A stretch of DNA of 64,000 nt from Orobanche coerulescens. Lineage: Eukaryota > Streptophyta > Magnoliopsida > Lamiales > Orobanchaceae. The notes below the pieces were generated by a model, which saw only the letters and a program-made list of their open reading frames with translations, searched no databases and was not told where the DNA came from. This document shows positions 54,871-64,000 of the stretch, in pieces. Made by a program: the position numbers and the translations under genes. How positions within the stretch are numbered: position 1 is the first letter of the stretch; every line of letters starts with the position of its first letter. Location: assembly GCA_033398695.1 (NCBI GenBank), contig CM065805.1:168245787-168309786 (forward strand), in the 5' to 3' direction.

Positions 54871-56811
54871 CCTATGGAGCCGAGTGTGAACCAGGGCTCA
54901 TTTGCTCCGCCGCTTCCACCGAGTGCCGACCGAGGTAGGGGTCGGGGTCAGCCCTCTAGAGGGGGAGCTTCCAGTGTTGGCTCTGCCCAGCCGCGTATCT
55001 ATGAGATGAGGAGGGCCGATGATCCAGCAGCTACTGTGGCGACAGGTACCGCTCATATCCATTCTCATCCTGTCAGTGTACTTTTTGATTCGGGTGCTAC
55101 GCATTCATTCATTTCTCTAGAGTGTGTACGCCATTTGAGTCTCGACTGCTTGTCGCCTTGCGAGCCTTTCATCGTTAAACTTCCTAGCGGTGATAGAATT
55201 GTCGGTGATCGAGAAGTCCGGGACTGTTCTGTGTCTATTTGTGAGAGGGCTTGGCTCTCTAATCTTATTGTTGTGGGTATCGAGGGTGAGGATTTGATTC
55301 TCGGGGATGATTGGCTCGAGCGGCATGGTGCGATCATGAACTACCGCACGAGGATCATTACCATGCTAGCCGAAGACGGCACCGAACATTCTTTCGCGGG
55401 GCGAAAGAGAAACCAGAAGTTCGTTATTAACGCCTTGAAGGCGATGAAACTCCTGCGAAAGGGGTGCACTGGTTATTGGTGTTACGCCTTAAAGGCTGAT
55501 AATGGTGGGGTCGAGCTTTCGTCGATTCCAGTCGTTAGTGGGTTTCCTGATGTATTTCCTGACGAGTTACCGGGATTGCTACCGGATTGTGAGGTCGAGT
55601 TTGCTATAGAGTTAGAGCCAGGCGCGGCTCCTATTTCGAAGGCGCCGTATCGCATGGCACCTTTAGAGATGTCAGAGTTGAAGAAGCAGCTGAGTGAGCT
55701 TCTTGAGTCGGGGTATGTTCGACCGAGCGCCTCGCCCTGGGGCGCACCGGTCCTGTTTGTGCGGAAGAAGGATGGTTCACTACGTTTGTGTATCGACTAT
55801 CACGAACTAAATAAGGTGACCATCAAGAACAAGTATCCTTTGCCGAGAATTGATGACTTGTTCGACCAGTTGCAGGGAGCTGCGGTATTCTCGAAGATTG
55901 ATTTGAAATCGGGGTACTATCAGCTCCGGGTGAGGGAGTCCGATGTGCCGAAAATAGCTTTTCGGACGAGATACGGACATTATGAGTTTGTAGTCATGCC
56001 TTTCGGATTAACTAATGCGCCGGCGGTGTTCATGCAGTTGATGAACAAAGTCTTTATCGAGTATTTGGATAAGTGTGTCGTCGTCTTCATTGACGATATT
56101 CTTATTTATTCGAGGAACGAGGAAGAGCATGCCCATCATTTGCGGGTAGTGTTAGACATTTTGAGGGCCGAGCAACTCTATGCGAAGTTCTCGAAATGTG
56201 AGTTCTGGCTGAAGGAAGTGATGTTTCTAGGTCACGTGATTTCAGCCGAGGGGGTTCGTGTGGATCCACAGAAGATAGAGGCAGTATTGGATTGGGCACC
56301 GCCCAAGAATGTGAAGGAGATTCGTAGTTTCTTGGGTTTGGCTGGCTACTACCGTAGGTTCGTCGAGGGTTTCTCGAAACTGGCTCGGCCACTTACACAG
56401 TTGCTCCATAAGTCCGAGAAGTTCGTCTGGAATGACGAGAGGCAGTCGAGTTTTGAGGAGCTGAAGAGGCGTTTGACTTCAGCCCCGGTTTTGGCGTTGC
56501 CGTGCGGCAACGAGGGTTTTGCCGTTTATAGCGATGCTTCGGGCCAGGGTCTTGGGTGCGTATTGATGCAGCACGGCAAGATCATTGCCTTTGCGTCGAG
56601 ACAGTTGAGGCCGTATGAGCTTAACTACCCTACTCATGATTTGGAGTTAGCGGCAGTCGTCTTTGCGCTCAAGATTTGGCGTCACTATCTTTTCGGCTCT
56701 GCATGTCAGATTTTTACCGATCATAAAAGTCTGAAATACATATTTACTCAGCGGGAGTTGAATATGAGGCAGAGGAGGTGGTTAGAGCTGATTAAGGATT
56801 ATGACCTTTAA
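54871..56811 (+). pseudogene. Gypsy-4 protease, reverse transcriptase and RNase H
   Basis: This is the best-preserved coding region, open in one frame with the 3' part of gag (53998-56811, 937 codons). Protease shows [13 protein letters not shown] with the catalytic Asp at 55087. RT shows [51 protein letters not shown] and the active-site [10 protein letters not shown] (Asp codon at 56092). RNase H has [34 protein letters not shown] and [12 protein letters not shown]. The frame stops at a TAA (56809-56811) where relatives continue to the RNase H end, so the stop is premature. Confidence 0.92.
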
Positions 56812-58423
56812 ATAATTTATCTTAATGGCAAGTAGAACGTCGTGGACGACGCCTTGAGCAGGAAAACGATTGCGTTGCAAAAGCATGAGGTCCATACGTC
56901 TCAGTCTTAGATTCGGCGGACTTTGATCGAGTTAGATATTGAGGTTTTGTTGCCTGGGACTGTCGGGCAACTTTGTGCTTTAGAGATTTCGTCGTCTTTG
57001 ATCGATGAAATTAAGCTGAAGCAGTTGGAAGATCCGATGATTTCTCAAATCCGAGAGAACATTCTTAAGGGAAAGTCTCCCGGCTTTGTAATCCACTAGG
57101 ATGGTGTTTTTAGATTCCAGAGTCGGCTTTGTGTACCGAACGACTTAGAGTTGAGACAGAGTATTCTGCGCGAGGCCCATGCTACACCTTACTCCGTTCA
57201 TCCTGGTTCGAGTAAGATGTATAAGGACCTGAGGATGAATTTCTGGTGGAATGATATGAAGGAGGAGGTCGCGCAGTTTGTAGCAAAATGTTTGACTTGT
57301 CAGCAGGTCAAAATCGAGCATCAGCGACCATTCAAGTTATTGCAGTCACTTCCCGTTTCGGAATGGAAATGGGAAGATATATCGATGGATTTCATTACGA
57401 GTTTGCCGAGATCGAGATCGGGCATGAATATGGTTTGGGTGATTGTTGATCGTCTGACCAAGTCGGCACATTTTCTGGGCATCAAGGACACTTGGGGCCC
57501 GGAGAAGTCAGCCCGTATATTTATCGCCAGATTGTGAGGCTTCACGGTACTCAAGTCTATTGTTTCGGATCGTGATGGTCGTTTTGTATCACACTTTTGG
57601 CAGCGGTGCATAAGGCGTTGGGTACTCGTTTGCGTTTGAGTACCTCTTTTCACCCCGATCGGATGGGCAGTCGGAGCGCACCATCCAGACATTTGAGGAT
57701 ATGTTGCGTGCTTGTGCTCTCGATTGGAGCAATGACTGGGAGGAGCATTTGCCATTGATCGAATTCACGTACAACAACAGTTGGCACGCGTCGATTCGGA
57801 TGGCACCGTATGAGGCACTTTATGGGCGGCGATGTCGAGCGCCGATTTGTTGGAATGAGGCGTCCGATTTGGTCGGGACCGAGCCGGATGTCGTTTTAGA
57901 GACGAGGCAGAAGATAGACTTAATTCGGGAACAGATGTTGACTGCCCAGAGTCGACAGAAGTCATATGCCTATGTCCGTCGTCGACCTTTAGAATTCGAG
58001 GTGGGAGACCACGTTTTGCTGAAGGTGTCACCGACAAGAGGATATTTCCATTTCGGGAAGAAGGGGAAGTTGAGTCCGAGATTTATTGGACCCTTCGAGA
58101 TTCTCGAGAGAGTCGGTGAGTTAGCATACCGTTTGGCGTTACCTCCGGCCTTGAGTCGCGTGCATGGTGTTTTCCATGTTTACCAGCTAAGGAAATATGT
58201 CCCGGATCCTAGTCATATTATCGACTATAGTGAGATCGATATTGCCGAGGACTTTACCTTCGAGGAGCGTCCCTTGAAGATTTTGGAGCACCGTGATAAA
58301 CGACCAAGGCATAAAACCATTCCCTTGGTCAAGGTGCAGTGGTCGAGGCATGGTGTCGAGGAGGCGACCTGGGAAACCGAGGATAGCATGCGTGCCAGAT
58401 ATCCCGAGTTGTTTGTTTCTTAA
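56812..58423 (+). pseudogene. Gypsy-4 integrase and chromodomain-like tail, multiple stops and shifts
   Basis: In the same frame as RT, stops at 56833, 56908 and 57097 interrupt the linker (DALSRK near 56848). The zinc-binding HHCC domain reads HATPYSVHPGSSKMYKDL and CLTCQQVKIEHQRP. The core follows: WEDISMDFITSLPRSRSG and VDRLTKSAHFLGIKDTWG. One-base losses near 57533, 57552, 57602 and 57658 break the middle of the core. From 57701 the C-terminal part is open: LPLIEFTYNNSWHASIRM, FEVGDHVLLKVSPTRG, KLSPRFIGPFEILERVGE, then the chromodomain-like VKVQWSRHGVEEATWETED. It ends at 58423. Confidence 0.92.
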
Positions 58424-58458
58424 GTTTCGGGACGAAACTTATTTCTAGAGGGGTAGAA

Positions 58459-60719
58459 TGTAATATCCGCATTTTTTTCTTCTTTTTCTGATATTCCTGT
58501 TTTAATGTATTTTCATTTTTGTTATAGCTCGCTTGTAACCATGTCGACATTTTGAATCTATGTTATTCTTGGAGTTTCTCCATCGGGGATGATCTTGGTA
58601 ATGTTTTGATATTATTCCGTTTTATGTCATGTATTATGGCACGGACGTTCGATTCTCGTAGAACTCGTTCGCTTTTCTAATTCCTTTGGTTTCACGAGTT
58701 CGTATAGTTGAGTTGTTCGTATCGTGAGTTTTGGTTTGTTAATCCGACGTCATATCGCGGTTTTGTGAACGTTTGGGCCATTTCGTAATTTTTCTAAGTT
58801 TAGGGTATTCTTGTTATCTTTGTTGTTCCTGAACCTTCGGACATTCGGAATCACGTTTCATCGTAACGTTTTGATTTCTCACTTAAATCCGTGGGGAGTG
58901 TATCCGGTGGTCATGGATACACCTTGTTATTTTCTCTTTTCGATCGTCTCCTCGTCGAGCAGTGGTTCAGACTGGCCTGCTGTCATAGGCCATGTTACGG
59001 CCGTAAGCTGTATATGTTACGGCCGTAATAATCGAGAGTTACGGCCGTAAGCTTCCCTCATATGGCCGTAACAAGGCTTCGTTTCTTACCCCTCTAGTCC
59101 AGTTCCGAGATACGGGCGTATCATGCCCGAGTTACGGCCGTAAGTAACGATACGACTGTAATGGTATTCTTGATACGGCCGTATGTGTCGTTCGTAAATT
59201 TTGCCCAGTTCTTTCCAGAGGCCAGTTACGTCCGTAAGAGAGTCGGGTTACGGCCGTAATGTTCCTGTGTTACGGCCATATGTGGGGTGTGTTACGGCCG
59301 TAACACCTGCCAGTATATAAACTGGCAGCGGCCCAGTTTTTCCTCATTCTCACTTCTTTCTTTCCTTTTCGCGACGGGAGCGACGACTGAAGCTAGGGTT
59401 CGTCCGATTTCGATCCAAACTCCATTGTAAAGGCATATTCAAGTATCATACCATCCACCTATCACTAATCATCCATCGTTCATCTTCGAATCAAAGTAAA
59501 ATCTCTTATAACCTACCTTGGAGGATTTGGGGGTTTTCGGGTGTATTGTTCATTTTGCTTCGTATTGTTGATTAATCCTTGTTGATTATGATTAATCTCG
59601 TCATTGTTCTTGTTCTCCTACGAACTCATGATGTATTTCGTGATATTTACATAATCGAGAGGGTTTGGTTGCGATCCGCCCTCGTCGTTGTTTGATACGA
59701 ATACACATAAATCGTAGGCGGGTTTTCGGGTGTTTCCAATTCTGTATTTAGTTAGAATTGGTGGTGATTGTGTTCTTCGTATCGTTAGGTTCGTGATTAT
59801 CGGCTCCTAACGGTCGTCGGTGTTTTCCTTCCGTTCGTTGCGCCGTCTCTTATTCAAGGCAAGTAATTCTTGGAAACCTTTATGCTTAACGTGAAATAGT
59901 AATGTATATTGTGTGTGCTTTACTCACCTCGGGAGGGTCCGACGGGGCCTCGAGGGAATCTATGGCTTCGTCCTGGATTCATGAGTTTGATTCGCTAGCC
60001 AGCTCGGGAGGGTCCTTAGAGGCCTCGAGTGGGATTCGTGGCTTCGTCCCGGTCCTAGGTGACGTGTGGTGCTTGATTTGTTTTATGAATGTGGCCAGCT
60101 CGGGAGGGTCCTTAGAGGCCTCGAGTGGGATTCGTGGCTTCGTCCCGGTCCTAGGCAAATTAATTGTGACTGTTTGTTTCCGGAAAAGACATGTCTAGTT
60201 TTGATTTTTGAAACGATATTGGTGCATGTACTATGAAATGTGTAAGCGATTGGTTTGCCTTGATTACTTGTACTAGCGAAATTGCTAACCCCTTTGGGGA
60301 CCCGTTTTGGGGAAATTCTTGTTATGGATTTCAGGTTATGATTATCCGGACGAGCGGGCACCTGGACAGTACGAGGACGTTGTCCAGGGTCGTTGACATG
60401 TGCATTTGGGTCCTTCTATTTCTTTCGTCCATTTCGATTTGGTTGTTCTAATAATTATAAACTTATAGAGTGTACTCGCGAGTACTTAGGCTTTTCTTTT
60501 CAAACTCCGTATTGTATTACTTTAAACTTTGTTACATTGTTGGCTTATGCTTATTTCGCCGATTGCTCCGGGCGTATCTGTTTATGTCATAGCATTTAAA
60601 TGTGTGTTCTCGCTAACCGAGATGGTTAGTCGAGTAGAGTTTTCTTGTTTGTAGCCTGGTGGGTCCCATGTAGGGGTCCACGGCGATGTAATACACTCTG
60701 AATATCTTGGGGTGTTACA
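58459..60719 (+). repeat. Gypsy-4 3' LTR, 2261 bp
   Basis: It follows the polypurine tract agaggggtagaa and ends ggggtgttaca before the TSD ctgag. All modules of the 5' LTR are present: palindromes 58993-59303, TATA inverted repeat 59308-59327 and GC-rich triplet 59928-60156. The donor-like motif near 59495 is changed from tcaaggtaaaa to tcaaagtaaaa. Confidence 0.96.
59308..59327 (+). promoter_or_regulatory. TATA box inside a perfect inverted repeat (gypsy-4 3' LTR)
   Basis: It is identical to the copy at 52137-52156. As the promoter of the downstream LTR it could drive read-out into the SIRE sequence beyond 60720. Confidence 0.7.
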
Positions 60720-62603
60720 CTGAGACAATTGAGGAACTTGACCTCAGATTCACTGGCATTGTTGGTGAACTTGAAGCGTTGGGCAAAATTTATACCCAAA
60801 AGGAGAAGAATTTAAAAATTTTCAGATCTCTCCCAGCCCGATGGGACATTAAGACCACAACTATGCGTGTATCTTGCAATCTTAATGAAATATCTACTTT
60901 TGATCTCTTCTCTGACCTCAAAGATTTTGAGTATGATATTGACAGAAGAGAGAAAGCTGAAGAATCTCCTTCAAAGGTCACGGACTAGCCAGTATCAAAC
61001 CGTCGACACAAAGATGCCCACTGGCTCGAAGCCTAGTCACAAGAATGCTGACAGTGACGACGACATCCTGTCTCAAGATGAAATGGCGCTTCTCATGCAT
61101 AAATTCAAAAAGTTCATCAAATAGTCTGGAAAGACTCCATACAGGCCCAAACCTGTCCACAAGGTAAGTACCGAAACATCATCTGGTGATGCTAACCTGT
61201 GCTATAATTGCAGGAAACCAGGGCATTATGCAAATAAATGTCCTCATCCCAAAGTCCAAAGGTTGCCGGAGGCCGAGCAACAAGAGAGAGATGAAAGAAG
61301 ACGTGCTTGGAAAGACAAGCTCAAGGCCCTGATTGGAGAATCAGAAGCCTCCCCCACACCATCCAAATCAACAGAATGTCTTCAGGTTGTCACTGAAAGT
61401 GATTCATCTGACGATGAGTTCGATGATAAAGCATATATGTGCTTTATGGCCAAAGACATTCCAGAAGGTGAAGACAACGACGATGAGGTAAGTTCAACCT
61501 CAGCTATTCCATCAAATGCATCTCATACTTTTGAAAACATGATGAATGAATTTAAAAACATTCAAAAGGCCCATGAGACACTGAAAACTGAGAATATACA
61601 GCTTCAATTAACTAATTTAGAGCTGAAAGAAGAAAATGACTTGCTGAAAATAAATTATGAAAATATGTCTCTTGACTGTGAAACCAGCAAAGTCGATTTT
61701 GAAAAACTCATGGAGAGCAATCATCAACTTGCTCATGAACTAAGTGAGGCTAAAACTCACAACGAGAGCAAGACAAATGATTTGGTTCTACTTCAAGCCA
61801 AAATCACAACTCTCGAAAAGCGAGAAATTGAACTTGAGACCACTCTGAAATCGTTCGAGAAATCGTCCAAAAGAATGGAAGAAATTCTGAGCACTGGGCA
61901 AAATGCTCATGATAAAAGTGGCTTAGGATACAGTTCATTTTCAAACAAAGGGAAAACTAGTACAGTGTTCGTCAAGAGTGTGGAACACATTCCAGAATCG
62001 AAAGAAACCCCTAGTCCCATGAAGGAACCTGCTGTACCGAGAAAACCGAAGGCTGCTATTCCACCCCCGCAATCCTATTCCAGACAGCAGAATCATAAGC
62101 CGTTCCAACCTGTGAGGCGCACTCAACAGCATGCTCCCAGAGCATATCAACAGCGCCAACAACCATTCAGAAGGAAGTCTGTATCCAACCACCAAATACC
62201 CGCACGGCAGTACTATCAGTACAGCACGCCTAGGTATTGGATACAGGAGCCCCGTTATCCCTCGAGACAGCAGATGCCGGTTCAGTATCAACAACAGCAT
62301 TGGGAATCCAACTGGAGACCCAGAAGGCAAGCTGTTAGGCCTAAGAAAATAGCTCCACCTCCAAGACGGCACTCGTACTGGATTAATAATAATAACCCTG
62401 AATTTTTCATGCATAATAATTATCATGGTTATAACAACTACGGATATGCCCCCCGTAGATATCGCAACACTGTACCGAGTATGCCCTACAGTAAACCAAT
62501 TGCTGCCAGGAAAACTTGGGTACCTAGAGGAACTAACAATCATGGACCCAAAAACCAAAGGGGACCTAAATCTACTTATTTTCTTTGTTATAGGACATTC
62601 TAG
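60720..62603 (+). pseudogene. SIRE gag, C-terminal part with zinc knuckle and coiled coil
   Basis: The gag core resumes with ETIEELDLRFTGIVGELEAL and FRSLPARWDIKTTTMRVSC. A frameshift lies near 60975 and a TAG at 61122-61124. The zinc knuckle CYNCRKPGHYANKC (61201-61242) is intact. From 61263 a long frame gives KDKLKALIGESEASP, an acidic stretch (ESDSSDDEFDD), a coiled-coil region (LKEENDLLKINYENMS, LEKREIELETTLKSFEKSSK) and an Arg/Gln/Tyr-rich basic tail (YRYPSRQQ-like repeats, NWRPRRQAVRPKK). It ends at 62603, one frame away from the protease. Confidence 0.9.
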
Positions 62604-64000
62604 AGGAGGATACCTGGTACTTTGATAGTGGATGCTCTCGACACATGACCGGAGATAGGAGCAAACTATCAGATTTTGTAGAAGGTCGCGGTCCAAAAGT
62701 TCATTTCAGTGATAAATCTAAAGGAAGAACAAGAGGGAAAGGAAACCTACTTGTCGGAAAATTCAAAGTCACCGATGTTGCATATGTTGAAGGCTTACAG
62801 TATAATCTACTTAGTATTAGCCAGTTCTGTGATAAACAGTTCTCGGTGAAGTTCTATATAGATCGCTGTAGAGTCAAAAACATCCAAACCAAGGAAGTTG
62901 TGCTTACAGGAAGCAGATCAGGTAATATGTATATTGCTGATTGGAAGCCTATGAGCTCCTCAATTCCATGCTTTGTTGCCAAAGGCACTGCAGATCTTAG
63001 CTGGTTATGGCACAAGAGGATGTCTCACGTCAACTTCAAGACAATCAACAAGCTCTCAAGACAGGGAATGGTTAGAGGTTTGCCAAATGTGTCATTCAAG
63101 AAGGACAGCGTCTGCGGACCATGTCAGAAAGGCAAGCAAATCAAGTCAACCCTGAAGAGAAAATCCTACCTTTCAACCCAAAGAGTGTTAGAAATGCTAC
63201 ACATGGATCTCTACGGTCCTGTAGACCCAGTAAGTTTGGGAGGTAAGAAATACTGCATGGTTGTTGTTGATGATTATTCCAGGTATGCTTGGACGATCTT
63301 TCTTAGCAAGAAGAAGGAAACAACATCAAAGCTGCCCGAGCTCCTGAGAAAGTTGCAAAATGAAAAGGCATCGAGTATCGTGTGCATTCGTTCCGACAGA
63401 GGTACAGAATCTACTAACCGCTTTATAGATCAATACTGTTCGGAGAATGGAATACAACACGAATACTCAGCTGCTCGTACACCTCAACAAAATGGTGTTG
63501 CCGAGCGAAAGAATAGGACGTTGAAAGAAGCAACAAGGACAATGATTGCCGCAAGCAAATTGCCACAACATTTCTGGGGTGAAGCAACCAATACAGCATG
63601 CTACACTAAACCGCTGTATCGTCAACAAGCACCACAACAAAACAGCATATGAGGTATGGAACAACAAAACTCCATTAGTTTCGTATTTCCACATTTTTGG
63701 ATGCAGGTGTTATGTATTGAATAATGAGAAAGACCAACTTAGAACCTTTGATGAGAAATCAGATGAAGGAATATTCGTAGGATACTCCTCCGTCAGCAAA
63801 GCTTTCAGAATCTTTAATAAAAGGAAGCTGACGATCGAGGAATCAGTTCATGTAGTGTTTGACGAACCACACCATGACCCTACATGAGTAGATGATATCA
63901 CTCAGAACATTCACCATCTATCTATCTTGGATCCTCCAACTCCCATAGAACCTGTCGTTGATTTAGAAATCAACCCCGCAGCTGTAAGAATCGATGTGGA
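62604..64000 (+). pseudogene. SIRE protease and integrase, running off the window
   Basis: Protease is marked by EEDTWYFDSGCSRHMTGD (near 62606-62655), with the catalytic DSG intact. Then come VEGLQYNLLSISQFCDKQF and the integrase zinc-binding region SWLWHKRMSHVNFKTINKLS with CGPCQKGKQ. The integrase core shows LHMDLYGPVDPVSLGGKKYC, VVDDYSRYAWTIFLSKKKE, IRSDRGTEST and TPQQNGVAERKNRTLKEATR, so all three acidic residues (D, D, E) are present. A frameshift near 63603 moves the rest to another frame (YEVWNNKTPLVSYFHIFGCR, EGIFVGYSSVSKAFRIFNK), and a TGA stands at about 63885. RT lies beyond the right edge. Confidence 0.9.

Larger units (their letters stand above)
51289..60719 (+). mobile_element. 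Gypsy-4: young Tekay/Del-type chromovirus, 9431 bp
   Basis: LTRs are 51289-53548 (2260 bp) and 58459-60719 (2261 bp), with about thirty differences by eye (roughly 98.5% identical). The TSD is perfect: ctgag at 51284-51288 and 60720-60724. The primer-binding site tggtatcggagc starts at 53554; the polypurine tract agaggggtagaa precedes 58459. Gag, protease, RT, RNase H, integrase and the chromodomain-like tail are all present, so this is a full-length structure. It is the innermost and youngest layer of the nest. The reading frame nevertheless has several stops and frameshifts. Confidence 0.96.
49590..64000 (+). mobile_element. SIRE-type Ty1/copia element, split by gypsy-4 and running off the window
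   Basis: The 5' LTR (49590-50744) starts tgttgggaaaac and ends gtggccaaca; the primer-binding site tggtatcggagc is at 50747-50758. Gag begins at 50853, is interrupted by gypsy-4 (51289-60719), resumes at 60720 and is followed by protease, integrase and a pol part that leaves the window. The long coiled-coil extension after the zinc knuckle and the gene order fit the SIRE/Maximus lineage. The 5-bp flank before the LTR is ccggg (49585-49589); its partner is out of view. Several stops and shifts show that this copy is inactive. Confidence 0.9.

Noticed and set aside
53998..58423. Endogenous pararetrovirus (caulimovirid) sequence.
   Set aside because: The RT is followed by integrase and a chromodomain-like tail, and the element has LTRs and a 5-bp TSD, so it is a Ty3/gypsy element.

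Overview
This window looks like repeat-rich intergenic DNA of a flowering plant, probably a eudicot with a large genome. No intact host gene, tRNA, functional rRNA, CRISPR array or prokaryotic feature was recognised. Nearly everything is retrotransposon sequence: Ty3/gypsy chromoviruses of the Tekay/Del type, an Athila-type gypsy derivative, SIRE-type Ty1/copia elements, another long-LTR copia element and a Cassandra-type 5S-bearing TRIM. There are also small non-autonomous DNA transposons. LTR ends, primer-binding sites, polypurine tracts and target-site duplications (TSDs) could be read by eye for most of them, so the order of insertion can be reconstructed.

Layout. 1-411 is unassigned. 412-1902 is a Cassandra-like LTR carrying a 5S rRNA-like promoter, split by a 1243-bp hAT-like element (585-1827, 8-bp TSD). 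1903-8994 is a 5'-truncated, decayed Tekay element (gypsy-1) whose 3' LTR is split by a 2641-bp solo LTR (4691-7331, TSD gatat). 8995-10715 is AT-rich and holds a possible inverted-repeat element and a 557-bp hAT-like element with a perfect 8-bp TSD. A 180-bp MITE begins at 10716. It is split after 10891 by a Tekay element (gypsy-2, 10892-28425, minus strand), and its last 4 bp and second 9-bp TSD lie at 28431-28443. Gypsy-2 is itself split by a 9300-bp copia element (13961-23260). 28444-29319 holds unassigned exon-like sequence, followed by a decayed minus-strand SIRE fragment (29320-30440).

From 30458 to the right edge there is a stack of insertions. A gypsy LTR (LTR A, minus) holds a short non-autonomous SIRE derivative (32029-36698, TSD aacgc) and then meets another gypsy LTR (LTR B, from 38679). 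LTR B is interrupted by an Athila derivative (from 40887). Its 5' LTR is interrupted by a SIRE element (from 49590, running off the window). The SIRE gag is interrupted by a young Tekay element (gypsy-4, 51289-60719, TSD ctgag).

All coding regions are damaged by stops, frameshifts or deletions, so they are reported as pseudogenes; the exception is a 438-codon chimeric gag remnant in the short SIRE derivative. The most interesting signal is in the LTRs. Several Tekay LTR families carry an array of short GC-rich palindromes directly upstream of a TATA region that itself lies inside an inverted repeat. The array keeps its position between two families, but its palindrome sequence is completely different. 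The Athila derivative has the same kind of array in its LTR and again in an internal spacer upstream of its last ORF.
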